From assembly GCA_958496175.1 (NCBI GenBank), contig OY292275.1:21452001-21516000 (forward strand): DNA of 64,000 nucleotides, given 5' to 3'. The stretch's first letter is position 1. Each line of letters begins with the position of its first letter. The notes under the pieces are model-generated. The model was not told the origin of the DNA and ran no database searches. It saw nothing but the letters and a program-made list of their open reading frames with translations. This document shows positions 41,301 through 50,399 of this stretch, piece by piece. The translations under genes and the position numbers were made by a program. The stretch comes from Sisyra terminalis. Lineage: Eukaryota; Arthropoda; Insecta; Neuroptera; Sisyridae.

Positions 41301-42544
41301 CAATGTATATGTAAAGTGTATTGTATAATAGAATATGATAACAGTTTGTATAGTTTGACAGAAGTGTTTTATAAAGCGTTGCGTTTAGAACAGATCTATG
41401 CAATGAAAATAATAATTATAATATGTATGAATATATTTTGTGCAGTAAACAGTACCACCAATAGTATAATTATAGTGTTTTATTTTTCCAAGCTTTCCTA
41501 AAGATCCTTTATCCTTTTTACTTAATTTGTTTTCAGCTAAAATTGCTATCATTATTGCAAAAAAAAACAAACAGATAAGTTAGCGTATGGAATTTAGGGT
41601 ATCATTTTTTTTTGTTCTTCCAAATAGGTTCAAAATTCTGTTTGTAAAAGTGACATATTTAAATTGAAGCATTTTTTTTGATAAATTTCCAGTCCATAAA
41701 GAACAACTTTTTTTCCTTCTGATTTTTGTAGCGAGACAACGAAACTTTATTGAAAAAATTTACAAATATACTTTTTGTAAGTAACATGTAAGAAACATGT
41801 ACCCTAAATTCATGTGTCGCTTCCTCCATTGCAAAATTACATCACTATTGTAAACTTTAAGAAATTATGTGTGTAAATTACTAAGAAATTTATAATAAAG
41901 TAGATTAAATCAAATAAATTTTATTATTCTCATTTAACAGATTTTTGAAACTTATCAATTATTTTGATTGAAAAAAAATCCAAATTCACGAGTATAACGA
42001 AGAAACGTTACGCAAACCCATAAGCACGAGTTGCCGATTTTGTCTATGAAATTATGTTTTTGTGTTCTTTTTGATTAAATAATTCACGTGATCGTTTTAT
42101 AATTGAGCATTTCATTCTCTCTTCGACAAACGACAAATTAGGGTTTCACATCCTAGTACCGATAGTACTTATAGTCTTTTCAAAATTGCCTGTTACCGGC
42201 GAAAAATTTCATATTGGAGTTGTTCTTTTTGCACCTCTCAATTTAAATTCTTCTTTAAAATTAATAATCCATAAAAAAATGAATTAGAAATTTAAAAATT
42301 CGAACATGCACTTCTATAATTTTTGTAATCTTTACTTACTTACGTTAGTATAGCTACGATATAGCATATCTTCAAACAAAACATAATTACTGTATAATTA
42401 TTCAATTTAAATATATAAATGCTAGAAAATTGTATATAATTCTTTCGTAATTTAAATAAAATGTGATTATTACAAATAATGAGTACATATCATTTTGATA
42501 TACGAAATTAACAAATTATGATTGAAAAAATAAAGACGAAAAAC

Positions 42545-43438
42545 TTAATGCTGATTAGTTTTTGAAATACAACTGGCATTAGTGTTTTTCGAATAGAACT
42601 CCCTTAAACTGGCTATGTCCACTTTTTTCTTGTCCCCGTTATTTTCCACCGCCAAGGAAATATTTTTATCGAAATTATCGATAGGACCCAAGGCGCTTAA
42701 AGTTTCCGTATTCAAGAGACAAAGACCACGCATTACTGCAGTTTTTACTGAATTTGCTAACTGTGCTTTTTCTAACTGAAGTTTCATAATTTCCTTTTCA
42801 TATTTTTCGATTTTTGAATCGTAATGAATAACACCTAATTCGTTAATTCGCAAATGTTTACTTGGAAAGCATTTAGCAACGCTTTTAAACCAAACATTAA
42901 ATACAAGCTTCAGAAGTCTATTTCGATACCATTTGTCGGCAATGTGTTCTAGGATAGCTTCATAACGTATGGTTTCTTTGTGAAAAAACTCTTTTTCTAG
43001 TTTCAGAATGTACATTTCACTATTAAGTTTCTTTTCAACGCTATGTACTGTTTGCTGAGATTCAGATATAATAAATTCTTGATTTTTAACTCGATTATTA
43101 AGAGCTTCCGTTTCCAATCTTTTTGCTTCAATATGATTACGCACTGCTTCAATTAGAGCTGAGATAATTCGCTCAATGTCTTGAGAAAACGTGCAATGTA
43201 TGGTACTAATTTCATCACCCGCCAATTGAATATTTTCGATAATATCGAAGGAAGTTTCTTCTTGTGTAAACGAATTTGGTTGCCATTCATAAAGGTTGAA
43301 CGTTCGATTGTTGAACTCAACTGCATTGTCTCCCATTACAGGTTTGCAGTTAAAATCTCCAGGTGGATTTGCATTTTCGTTTGACATGTTTTTAAAACAT
43401 GAACAAAACTGATTTGAATATTGTGATTTACCTTCCAT
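42545..43438 (-). CDS. POC5: POC5-like centriolar protein, single exon
   Basis: Likely homologue of POC5, a centrin-binding protein of the distal centriole and basal body. The intronless frame gives 297 aa from the ATG at 43438; a second ATG 17 codons on has the better start context. Residues about 88-157 look coiled-coil. Residues about 157-177 (ADKWYRNRLLKLVFNVWFKS) match the third centrin-binding repeat region of vertebrate POC5 (ADQYYQRTLLKKVWKVW as I recall it). Residues about 212-237 contain EKAQLANSVKTAVMRGLCLL, matching POC5's [20 protein letters not shown]. The first repeat region has lost its Trp residues, and the protein is about half vertebrate length. Lack of introns could mean a retrocopy or a compact ancestral gene. 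The frame is intact. Confidence 0.8.
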   Translation of the reverse strand: MEGKSQYSNQFCSCFKNMSNENANPPGDFNCKPVMGDNAVEFNNRTFNLYEWQPNSFTQEETSFDIIENIQLAGDEISTIHCTFSQDIERIISALIEAVRNHIEAKRLETEALNNRVKNQEFIISESQQTVHSVEKKLNSEMYILKLEKEFFHKETIRYEAILEHIADKWYRNRLLKLVFNVWFKSVAKCFPSKHLRINELGVIHYDSKIEKYEKEIMKLQLEKAQLANSVKTAVMRGLCLLNTETLSALGPIDNFDKNISLAVENNGDKKKVDIASLREFYSKNTNASCISKTNQH

Positions 43439-44065
43439 ATATTTCAATTCAGGGCCAAAAACAAGATCAAAATATTAACAAAACATGACATTGACAATTT
43501 TTAAATAAAATTTTTATATCTCGCTTTTCTAGGATTGTTTAACAATAAATAAGGCATAGCAACAAAATGTGATTTTGTAACAATAGCAATAAATAAGCAT
43601 TAACGTTGTGGTGCATGTAAATTTATTTGGTGAGCAGAGATGAATCATCTCTTTTAGATTCTCTGAACCAACAATTCAGATCAATGAATACATAGAAGAG
43701 TTAAATTAATACAACAATAAGGTAGGTACAATGTTTTTCGATAGATTATCAATAACACGATAGAAGCCAATATCAAAAAATATCTTAACTTTTCGATGAA
43801 CTTATCGTTTTTTTTATATTAAAATTTTTATTTTTTTGAAAATATTCTATAAAAATTCCAATTTGTTCTTTCGAAAAAAAAAAAGGATGAAGGGCCTTAA
43901 AATTTTGTCATGTTTTTCGACAACTTTACTAATCTCAACATAGCGCAGCTATGGTTCAATATGGTCGGTAAATTCTAATTATTTCGATCGAAAAAAAACT
44001 TCAATTTTCTACAAATCTCATAACAATTGTTTATATATGAATTTTAACGTAATTTATATATAAAA
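43439..44065. other. Upstream region of the POC5-like gene
   Basis: Probable 5' UTR and promoter of the - strand gene. A three-codon upstream ORF (ATG TTT TGT TAA on the - strand, near 43485) precedes the start. Otherwise I see no feature. Confidence 0.4.
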
Positions 44066-44135
44066 TCTGATAGCCGAGTGATAATGGTTGCAGATGCTGG
44101 AGCGGTTGTTCCATGGTTCGCAACCCGAAAGGGGT
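44066..44135 (+). mobile_element. tRNA-like SINE head (second family)
   Basis: An A box-like TAGCCGAGTGATAATGG and a perfect B box GGTTCGCAACCC about 35 nt apart, as in tRNA-derived pol III promoters. It lacks a convincing acceptor stem, so it is not a tRNA gene. It differs from the other SINE family and lies 130 bp upstream of a tandem array. Confidence 0.45.
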
Positions 44136-44268
44136 AAGTGTTTTTTCTAATTTCTAATAATTGATTTCTCTTCCTGACAGCTTATAATAGTTATAATATA
44201 TCGAATTAACATTTACTTTTAATTCCAGATATTTCTTCATCGAAATATTCGATCGCACAATAACAACA

Positions 44269-45390
44269 AAGGCTATAAGAGATATTATTTTTTCGTTGAA
44301 ATTCAGCTGAATATTATAGACTGAATCATCCTTAACCATTATGGATTAAAATAATTTGCATTTAATGACTACATACTAAAGAAATTAAAACAGGAAGTAA
44401 AGGAGGTGAAAATGCATGCACCAAATTTGCCTTCAAATTGGTCGTTTTCGAGAGGTGACTTTTCTTTATAAGGGCATATTTTATCAACGGATTACACAAA
44501 ATTTCTCTAACGTGAGTTGTGATGTGAATTTTTTTTGTCCTGTGTGCAAAAGGACACCCGCAATATCATTTTGAAGTTTCAAAAAGAATATTTTTTAAAT
44601 GCACAAAAAGGATATAAGGGATGGTTTTTTTCGCTGAAATTCAGCAGAATATTTAAGACCGAATCATCCTTCGCGAAACTAACTTAGTGACTATATCCAT
44701 GAAAAATCAAAATAGGAAGTTATGAAGGTAAAAATGCATGCACAAACTTCGCTGTGAAATTTATCGTTTTCGAGGAGTGACTTTTCATTATAAGAGCATA
44801 TTTTAAAAATGGAATTAGAAAACGTGAAAAAAATTTTGTCCTGTGTGCAAAAAGCCACCCGAAATGTGGTTTCAAAGTTTCATAAAGGATAATTTTCAAG
44901 TGTACAAAAAGGATATAAGGAAGGATTTTTTTCGCTGAATATTATAAACTAATTTATCCATAACGGTATTGCATAAAAAATATTTATCTTTATTGGCTAG
45001 GTTCTTGGGAAAACAAAACGAAAAGTTAAGGATGTAAAAAACATGCACTCAATTTGCCCTACAATTAGTATTTTCGAGGGGTGACATTTCCTTTCAAGGG
45101 CATATTTTATCAACGGATTACAGAACAATGCCTTTAGTTGAAATGTGAAAAAATGTTGTCTCTATGTGCAAGAGGACACCCGTAATATCATTTCAAAGTT
45201 TCAAAAAAGGACAATTTTCAATAGCACAAAAAGGATATAAGGGGTGTTTTTTTCGTCCAATTGAGCAAGATATTTAACACTAAATCATTCTTTACATAAA
45301 AAGAATTTTCGTTCTGTGGGAAACAGGCAGGACAACCATAACATTTCAAAACTTCAAAAAGGATAATTTTCAAAGCATTTTCAATTTTTT
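44269..45390. repeat. Degenerate tandem array, about 300-340 bp units, 3.5 copies
   Basis: The landmark GGATATAAGG (or variants) plus a TTTTTTTCGCTGAA-type block recurs near 44271, 44610, 44911 and 45233, giving steps of about 339, 301 and 322 bp. Each unit also carries ATGCATGCAC, TTTTCGAGGGGTGAC, GGGCATATTTTATC and CCTGTGTGCAAAAGGACACCC variants. No open frame is conserved between units. Confidence 0.75.
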
Positions 45391-45549
45391 TCAAAGCATG
45401 TTTTTAACTAAATATTTTTCGATGTAAGAGAGTAGTATCTTAATATTAGGTTGTGAAATTTAAGTCATATTTTTTTTTATTTTATCAAAATTTAAATGAT
45501 TTAAAGCACTGTGATAAGACAGAAATGAAAACATAACGAAATATGGTTA

Positions 45550-45560
45550 TTTATTTTATT
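45550..45560 (-). terminator. Overlapping polyadenylation signals of the snoRNA host gene
   Basis: Two overlapping AATAAA hexamers on the - strand, about 65 nt into the terminal exon that starts at 45623. They support transcript termination near 45530. Confidence 0.55.
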
Positions 45561-45694
45561 TAGTCTTTTTGTTTTAACAATATTAAACTAAGGTATTCAT
45601 ACAATTCAAATTCTTGAGTTCATCTGCAAAAAAAGAAAAAATATCGCAATTAATAAAAAAGATAAAAAATAATAAAATTTATTTCATTGAAAAT

Positions 45695-45771
45695 AATTAT
45701 CAGAGAGGGCAAGTGTGTATTCATAAATTGAATTTCATATTAGCGTATATTAATTTTGATCATCACTTTAA
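45695..45771 (-). ncRNA. Box C/D snoRNA targeting 18S rRNA
   Basis: C box GTGATGA (45760-45766) and D box CTGA (45700-45703). The antisense element next to the D box is complementary to GAGGGCAAGT (45705-45714 on the + strand), the conserved 18S segment just before GTGCCAGCAGCC. Counting five from the D box, the guided nucleotide is the middle G of GGG, which I think matches a known 18S Gm (human Gm601, SNORD103 type). It sits in the last intron, D box 76 nt from the terminal exon. Confidence 0.75.
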
Positions 45772-45937
45772 ACCAAAATAAAATAAATTAAAAGAAAACT
45801 ATACCTTTAAGAAACTGGATTAGATTTTGGCTGCTGCATCTTTCATATGAGAAGAAAGAACAGGATTGGGAAGAATAATCTGAAATGAAAAATGTAAATT
45901 ATATTGGCATATTAACATGAGATATTTATCGTTAGTT

Positions 45938-46008
45938 TTCAACATCAGGATTTTACAGCCATTGTTAAGATCACAGATGTCAGCCGGTAATTAGTATCAT
46001 CATTTGAA
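45938..46008 (-). ncRNA. Box C/D snoRNA, target uncertain
   Basis: C box ATGATGA (45997-46003), D box CTGA (45945-45948), and a perfect 5-bp terminal stem TTCAA/TTGAA. Internal CTGA may be a D' box, with GGTAATT-complementary sequence upstream that weakly fits the 18S CGCGGTAATT region. The element upstream of D shares TTACAGCC-type sequence with the U31-like copies but not their guide. It lies 65 nt from the next exon. Confidence 0.68.
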
Positions 46009-46197
46009 GTAAAAATAAAATACATAGTTTAAAAAAGAGAAATACCTTGTATTCATATGACGTCAAAGCATTGTTCAATTTAAGTTTGTGCTTTTATTAA
46101 TCCCCATTTTTGTTTTTGAAGAACAAAATTCTAAAAAAAATAAAAATCATTAATATTATAATATTGCCTCATTACATAAGTCTTAATTTTTTTTACA

Positions 46198-46350
46198 AAT
46201 TGTATCCATCACTTTCGGCACACAATAGCTTATTGAATAAGTCCATTATGTTTCCTAGCTGGATATTATTTTTTCTTCCCTATAGTAAATTTTATTTCAA
46301 AATTTGGCACTCTTTAATACATGAAATGTACTTAAAGAGCGTGGCGTTAT
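46198..46350 (-). ncRNA. Box H/ACA snoRNA, copy 1
   Basis: 5' hairpin with stem CTCTTTAAGTACA/TGTATTAAAGAG, a hinge containing AAATAA (fits ANANNA), 3' hairpin closed by TATCCA/TGGATA with an upper stem CATAATGG/CTATTGTG and loop stem CTTATT/AATAAG, then ACA (46201-46203) three nt from the inferred end. The 3' pocket (TAGGAA and GCCGA) is complementary to 28S UCGGC-UC-UUCCUA, which would direct pseudouridine at the U, a site I recall as yeast 25S 2865 (snR46). Close paralogue of the RNA at 46497-46648. Confidence 0.75.
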
Positions 46351-46496
46351 GGGACCAGTAATAAATCTCTAATTTAATTCAATTTGAACATAAATTTACC
46401 TTTTATTCTGGCATTCGAACAGCTAATCGTTCACCACTTTTTGCCTACAAAAAAATAATCAATGTTGTACATAAAATATTTAGTTCTATAAAAAAA

Positions 46497-46648
46497 TATT
46501 GTATCCACTACTTTCGGCACACAAGAGTTTATGGAATAAAACTATCATGTTTCCTAGCGGGATATTCTTTTTTCTACCCTTTATCAAATTTCTTATAAAT
46601 TTGGCACTCTCCATTACATTAAGCGTAACTGAAGAGCGTGGCGTTAAG
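46497..46648 (-). ncRNA. Box H/ACA snoRNA, copy 2
   Basis: Same architecture as the copy at 46198: 5' hairpin stem CTCTTCAGTTAC/GTAATGGAGAG, H box ATAAGA, 3' hairpin closed by TATCC/GGATA with loop stem AGTTT/AAACT, and ACA at 46500-46502. Stem bases differ between the copies while pairing is kept, and the pocket arms GCTAGGAAAC and GTGCCGAAAGT are unchanged. That pattern is expected of functional RNA paralogues. ACA lies 55 nt from the next exon. Confidence 0.75.
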
Positions 46649-47125
46649 GGGTGTTTAAAAAAAAAAAAAGTAAAATTACCTTCAATGTTCCGTTATCTCA
46701 GTTCCACTTTTAGCATCGTTTTTCAACATTTTTCTGAAAAAAAAAAATGTATTTCTTTTGAAGTTGTGTAAAAGGAGTCTCTTATTTTGGACGCGTAGAA
46801 ATTGCTCGATTTTTATCTTATTATGATCAAATAAAATTCTTCCCAAATTTAAAGTTTTACTGATAACGTTGACACTTCCCGCCGAAAAATTAAAAATTTA
46901 TACGTAAAATATATTGTTTATTTCTATTAACATGTTACGAAAAAAATTAATACAATGCAGTAGTACTAAACTTTTCAGTTGGTAGGTGGTACATATCAAC
47001 GGTTTAGCAGAAAAAGTTAAAACTGAATGATTTTTTATATTAAAAAGTATTTTAAAATAAGTTAAATTTAATTTCCAAATGACGAAAACAAGAGACATTT
47101 TACCATAGGTATATATGAATTTAAA

Positions 47126-47265
47126 AAATGTATCCATTAGCCTTCATACAGAATAATTTAATGATATAAATTATTCCGTTCCGAGCTGGAATTTTATCTT
47201 CCCATTTTAATTTTACAATTAGTACTCACAAAGCACTAAAAAACTATGCAAGCGTGGAGCTAGGG
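47126..47265 (-). ncRNA. Box H/ACA snoRNA, diverged copy 3
   Basis: Shares the 5' CCACGC start and the GGATACA 3' end with copies 1 and 2. The 3' hairpin has a strong stem AATAATTT/AAATTATT and a closing TTCCA/TGGAT, H box AGATAA, and ACA at 47129-47131. The pocket differs (GCTCGGAACGG and GTATGAAGGCT), so its target should differ. It is unusually far (about 395 nt) from the next recognised exon. Confidence 0.62.
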
Positions 47266-47412
47266 TTATTTATAAGCAATAAATATTTACCTCCATGTTT
47301 TCATCATGCTGAAAATACGTAAGATTGATGACTGTCGCTGTTTATCTGCAACAATAAAATTATATTAAAATTACAGAAAATCAAAATAAGTATAAAAATT
47401 TAATTTTTAAAA

Positions 47413-47497
47413 TAAAATCAGTTATAAATTAATCCCCACGTATTTGTTACCGTAAGACAGGGATAACTGGATAAAATTAATAATATCATCATTGAAA
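47413..47497 (-). ncRNA. Box C/D snoRNA targeting 28S peptidyl-transferase region
   Basis: C box ATGATGA (47486-47492), D box CTGA (47418-47421). Its 14-nt guide is antisense to ACAGGGATAACTGG (47457-47470), identical to the universally conserved large-subunit rRNA segment next to the catalytic adenosine. If the degenerate CTTA after the guide is the D' box, the guided base is the middle G of GGG, which I think equals yeast Gm2815 (snR38). D box is 72 nt from the next exon. Confidence 0.8.
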
Positions 47498-47686
47498 AGT
47501 ATTTGATTAATAACGATAGAAGCATAAGATTAACTTAATACCTTTTAATTGGGTCTGCAACTACTCGTCTCTTCAAATCTTTCCTTTTTTTCTTAGGAAA
47601 TCATCATCGTTGCAATAGGACTGAAAAGAAAAACAAAAGTTTTAATTTCGAAATTAACCCTATTTTTATGTTAATTAATTATATTA

Positions 47687-47758
47687 ACTACTCAGAAAAA
47701 AGTTTCAACATTAAATACTCTGACATATGCTTGTCGTTTAAATAAATCATCATTGGAA
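47687..47758 (-). ncRNA. U27-like box C/D snoRNA (18S 5' domain)
   Basis: C box ATGATGA (47747-47753), D box CTGA (47692-47695). The guide GACAAGCATATG is antisense to CATATGCTTGTC (47724-47735 on +), the 18S sequence near the 5' end. It is followed by TCAGAG as degenerate D'. The order C box, GACAAGCATATG, D', TTGAAAC-like block, D box parallels vertebrate U27 (SNORD27), which guides 2'-O-methylation of 18S A27. D box is 71 nt from the next exon. Confidence 0.88.
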
Positions 47759-47920
47759 TTGTATACAAAATTTGTTAATAAAAAGCAAAGTTACTTACTC
47801 TTGAACGTTTCTTCTTTACATGAGTTAGGATGACCGTCCATTACTAATCTGCAAAAAAATAAAAACCAAAAATTACCAATGTACTTTACTTGTACTTTAA
47901 TATTTTTGAAAGTTTGTGCA

Positions 47921-47987
47921 TTAAATCAGAAAATAATACCATTCATCAGGATTGCAGCCTGGGGCGGTAACTTAACATCATTTATTT
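47921..47987 (-). ncRNA. U31-like box C/D snoRNA, copy 2
   Basis: C box ATGATGT (47975-47981, last base off consensus), D box CTGA (47926-47929). The guide TACCGCCCCAG is antisense to CTGGGGCGGTA (47959-47969), the 28S P-loop segment. An internal CTGATGA provides a C'-like box. The guide matches U31 (SNORD31) as I recall it. D box is 77 nt from the next exon. Confidence 0.78.
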
Positions 47988-48224
47988 TTAAAATTAAATA
48001 TTTGGGTAGAATAAATTTAATCATAGGGTTATTTTGTAATAAATAACAGTGGTATATATATATTAAAATTATTACAAAAATTACATACCATGATAGATTT
48101 CTCAGCTACTACTTTTGCCACCACGTGGTTTTTGAACGCATCGTATTCCATGTCGGCATATCCTATAGCAAAGAAAACCTTGTAAATACTTAAAATGTAG
48201 GAATTTATTGTGTTTATTTGTTAA

Positions 48225-48291
48225 AAAAATCAGAAACACCAATCATCAAAATCTTACAGCCTGGGGCGGTAAACATTATTCATCATACATG
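48225..48291 (-). ncRNA. U31-like box C/D snoRNA, copy 1
   Basis: C box ATGATGA (48280-48286), D box CTGA (48230-48233), C'-like TTGATGA. The guide TACCGCCCCAG is antisense to CTGGGGCGGTA. Taking CTGT after the guide as D', the fifth base pairs with the second G of UGGGG, equivalent to E. coli Gm2251. Paralogue of the copy at 47921, about 300 bp away in the next intron. D box is 67 nt from the next exon. Confidence 0.83.
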
Positions 48292-49729
48292 TGGAATTAA
48301 ATAATTAAATTTGTTTTTCTTTAAAAATATTCCGTTAAATAGACTCAAATAATTATTTCTATTAAGAATCAATAGTCATTTAAATTAAATCTTAAGGGAT
48401 TTCAAAAATAATTTAAGATAATAACTTTAATATTTATATTTGAATATCTCACTAAGCAATCTAAAGTAATAGATGAAGAAATTTCGTCAAAGCATTTGAA
48501 CCATTAGTTCTTTTTATATTAATTGTAAATTTTTATTCTAATTTTTAAAAGTATTTAAAAAAAATGGAAGAAAAATAAGTTTTGTACTTACATTACATCA
48601 GCAATACTGCTTTTCGTCAAATGGGACATGTTGCAAATCGTAGAGAAGTAATATCGACAAAGCATCCTTTCCAACGAATACGAACCCAAAGAAACGAAGC
48701 TAGCCGAAATTATCTTTAGGACTGTAGTGACATCTGTGAACAAAATTGAAATTAATTTATTTAAAATATGATTATGTTCAAAATTAAAAATTACATTAAT
48801 AATGATGAAAATAAGGAAAATAATATTTTAACAGTTGATCACAATGATAGATATTTTTCTCAAGACTTTTTACGTCTTTCTATTTTCAACAAAATTTATT
48901 TAATTTTCTATACAAAGATATATAATGAATTTTATGAATATTATTACGATTATTTCAGTAAGGAAACCCCCAAAACATTTGTATTATTGAGTATCTTAAT
49001 TAAATTTTAATAATGTTATTGTATTTGAACAATTTTCAATGAACTTGAAATCTTTTTTAAATTGTACGAAGATATTTTCGGGTTTAAATTAAAATTACAA
49101 CAGCACAAACACTTCATTCTCTAAATTCTCCATTTTCGTACAATATCAGGCTCAATAGTTTTAACATTTTAATGATAAAATAGGGGGACGTACAATTTCT
49201 TGAAACTTACTTTAATATTTTTTATTATTTATTTTAAACCAATAAGAAATAAATTTATATTTTTCATAACAAGTTTTTTCATTTGATATACTTCATAGCT
49301 ACATATATAGTAAATTTTAGTATCATTAGGTACCAATTATTGCCTATATTCAATGTAATGGAATTTTGATAATTTTCTAATTATACTTCATCCCTCAAAT
49401 CAGAGTTTGCCTTTTATACGTATATGATATATGAATGTGACAACGCCATATGAATTAGGGCAACTACCACTTCACAAAACGTTTTACAAAAGTATCGTTT
49501 AACTCATTACCATTTTGCTCAACAACAATTTTGGTGTTTTTTCTGATATTTGTAGTTTGTTTCTAGCAAAAATTCAAAGAATGTTTAAATGTAATTTGAG
49601 TGTAAAATTGAGTAATTTTTTATATAAACGATTAAACGATATATTATTGCAAATATTTAAATTGTAATTAAAACATACTAGAGGTGAACACTTGAAAAAT
49701 ACATTGATATTTTCATTTGATTTATTTTC

Positions 49730-49826
49730 CAGCCCTGTGTACAGGCGTTTTTGTAACTCCTCTATAGGTGCATACTTTGTATGTACATGCTTATTGTATC
49801 CTGGTCAAATAAATAAATAAAAAAAT
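49730..49826 (+). mobile_element. Non-LTR retroelement 3' tail
   Basis: GC-richer text (CCCTGTGTACAGGCG ... CTCCTCTATAGGTGC) ending in TTGTATCCTGGTCAAATAAA and AATAAATAAAAAAA. This is the typical 3' end and tail of a truncated LINE or its dependent SINE. No coding part is present. Confidence 0.5.
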
Positions 49827-50399
49827 GTTAAATATCGAAATCCTGCAGCGATTTTCATCGATAATTCGGTTTAAAACATCGATCTTTTTTCAACATCTAA
49901 TACTTTCCGCAATAATTTGATTGTCAATCGTTCTAATCGTTTTAATTTATTAGGAATTATTAATATTAATATTTTAACCAGCTAAATTCAAAACTGTTTA
50001 GGCAAACTTGGCAAAAATAAAAGTTTAATTAATCTTTTTTCTTTCATTTTATTTCTCTGCTGGTTAATTCTATGAGCAGTCTTTGAGAATAAGAATTCGG
50101 AAGGAATAGAAATCCCTACAATTATCAAGAATCTGAAGGCAATTTTATGAAGCTTAGGAAACTGAACTAGATTACTTTGATCACTCTAGATTTCCAATGA
50201 ATTCTCAATGAGTTGTCTTCCTGGTGGATTATGAAAATATATAGATGGTTCATTTTTACAGTTTGGTTCCGTTAGTTACTCATAAGGGTCCTTATTTGTT
50301 AGTGGCATTTATTAAAAGTTAAAATAAGTTGGAATTCTTAAAATATATTTTTAATGGTTTTTGTCGTTATAAGTCAGAGCTAGATTTTTCCATCAAGTC

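Larger units (their letters stand above)
34840..42544. other. EcR 3' UTR and intergenic AT-rich DNA
   Basis: No supported gene. It probably contains the EcR 3' UTR, which is several kb long in some insects. The only compositional break is 35220-35460, with an Arg-rich frame listed separately. Confidence 0.5.
45530..48733 (-). ncRNA. Noncoding snoRNA host gene (UHG type)
   Basis: A spliced noncoding transcript whose introns carry snoRNAs for rRNA modification in the nucleolus. Exons inferred on the - strand, each with AG acceptor and GT donor: 48592-48733, 48089-48162, 47799-47848, 47542-47620, 47291-47345, 46680-46733, 46400-46444, 46046-46130, 45805-45879, and a terminal exon from 45623 to AATAAA signals at 45550-45560. 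Exons are short and share no open frame; the longest joined frame is a 44-codon ORF across the first two. Introns carry nine snoRNAs. In all six C/D introns the D box lies 65-77 nt before the 3' splice site, the spacing known to favour C/D snoRNA processing. An acceptor at the first listed exon implies an upstream exon not found. Flies have such host genes carrying U27 and U31, as I recall. Confidence 0.82.

Noticed and set aside
46110..46771. Two + strand open frames sharing a YPxLSAHxSLxNKxIMFPS pattern (46110-46361, 46499-46771)
   Set aside because: The shared peptide is a translation of the antisense of the paralogous H/ACA RNAs, not a protein family.
45805..48733. Reading the chain of - strand microexons as a protein-coding microexon gene
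   Set aside because: Individual exons have open frames, but the phases do not join, and stops appear in most exons. The intronic C/D and H/ACA RNAs explain the structure better.
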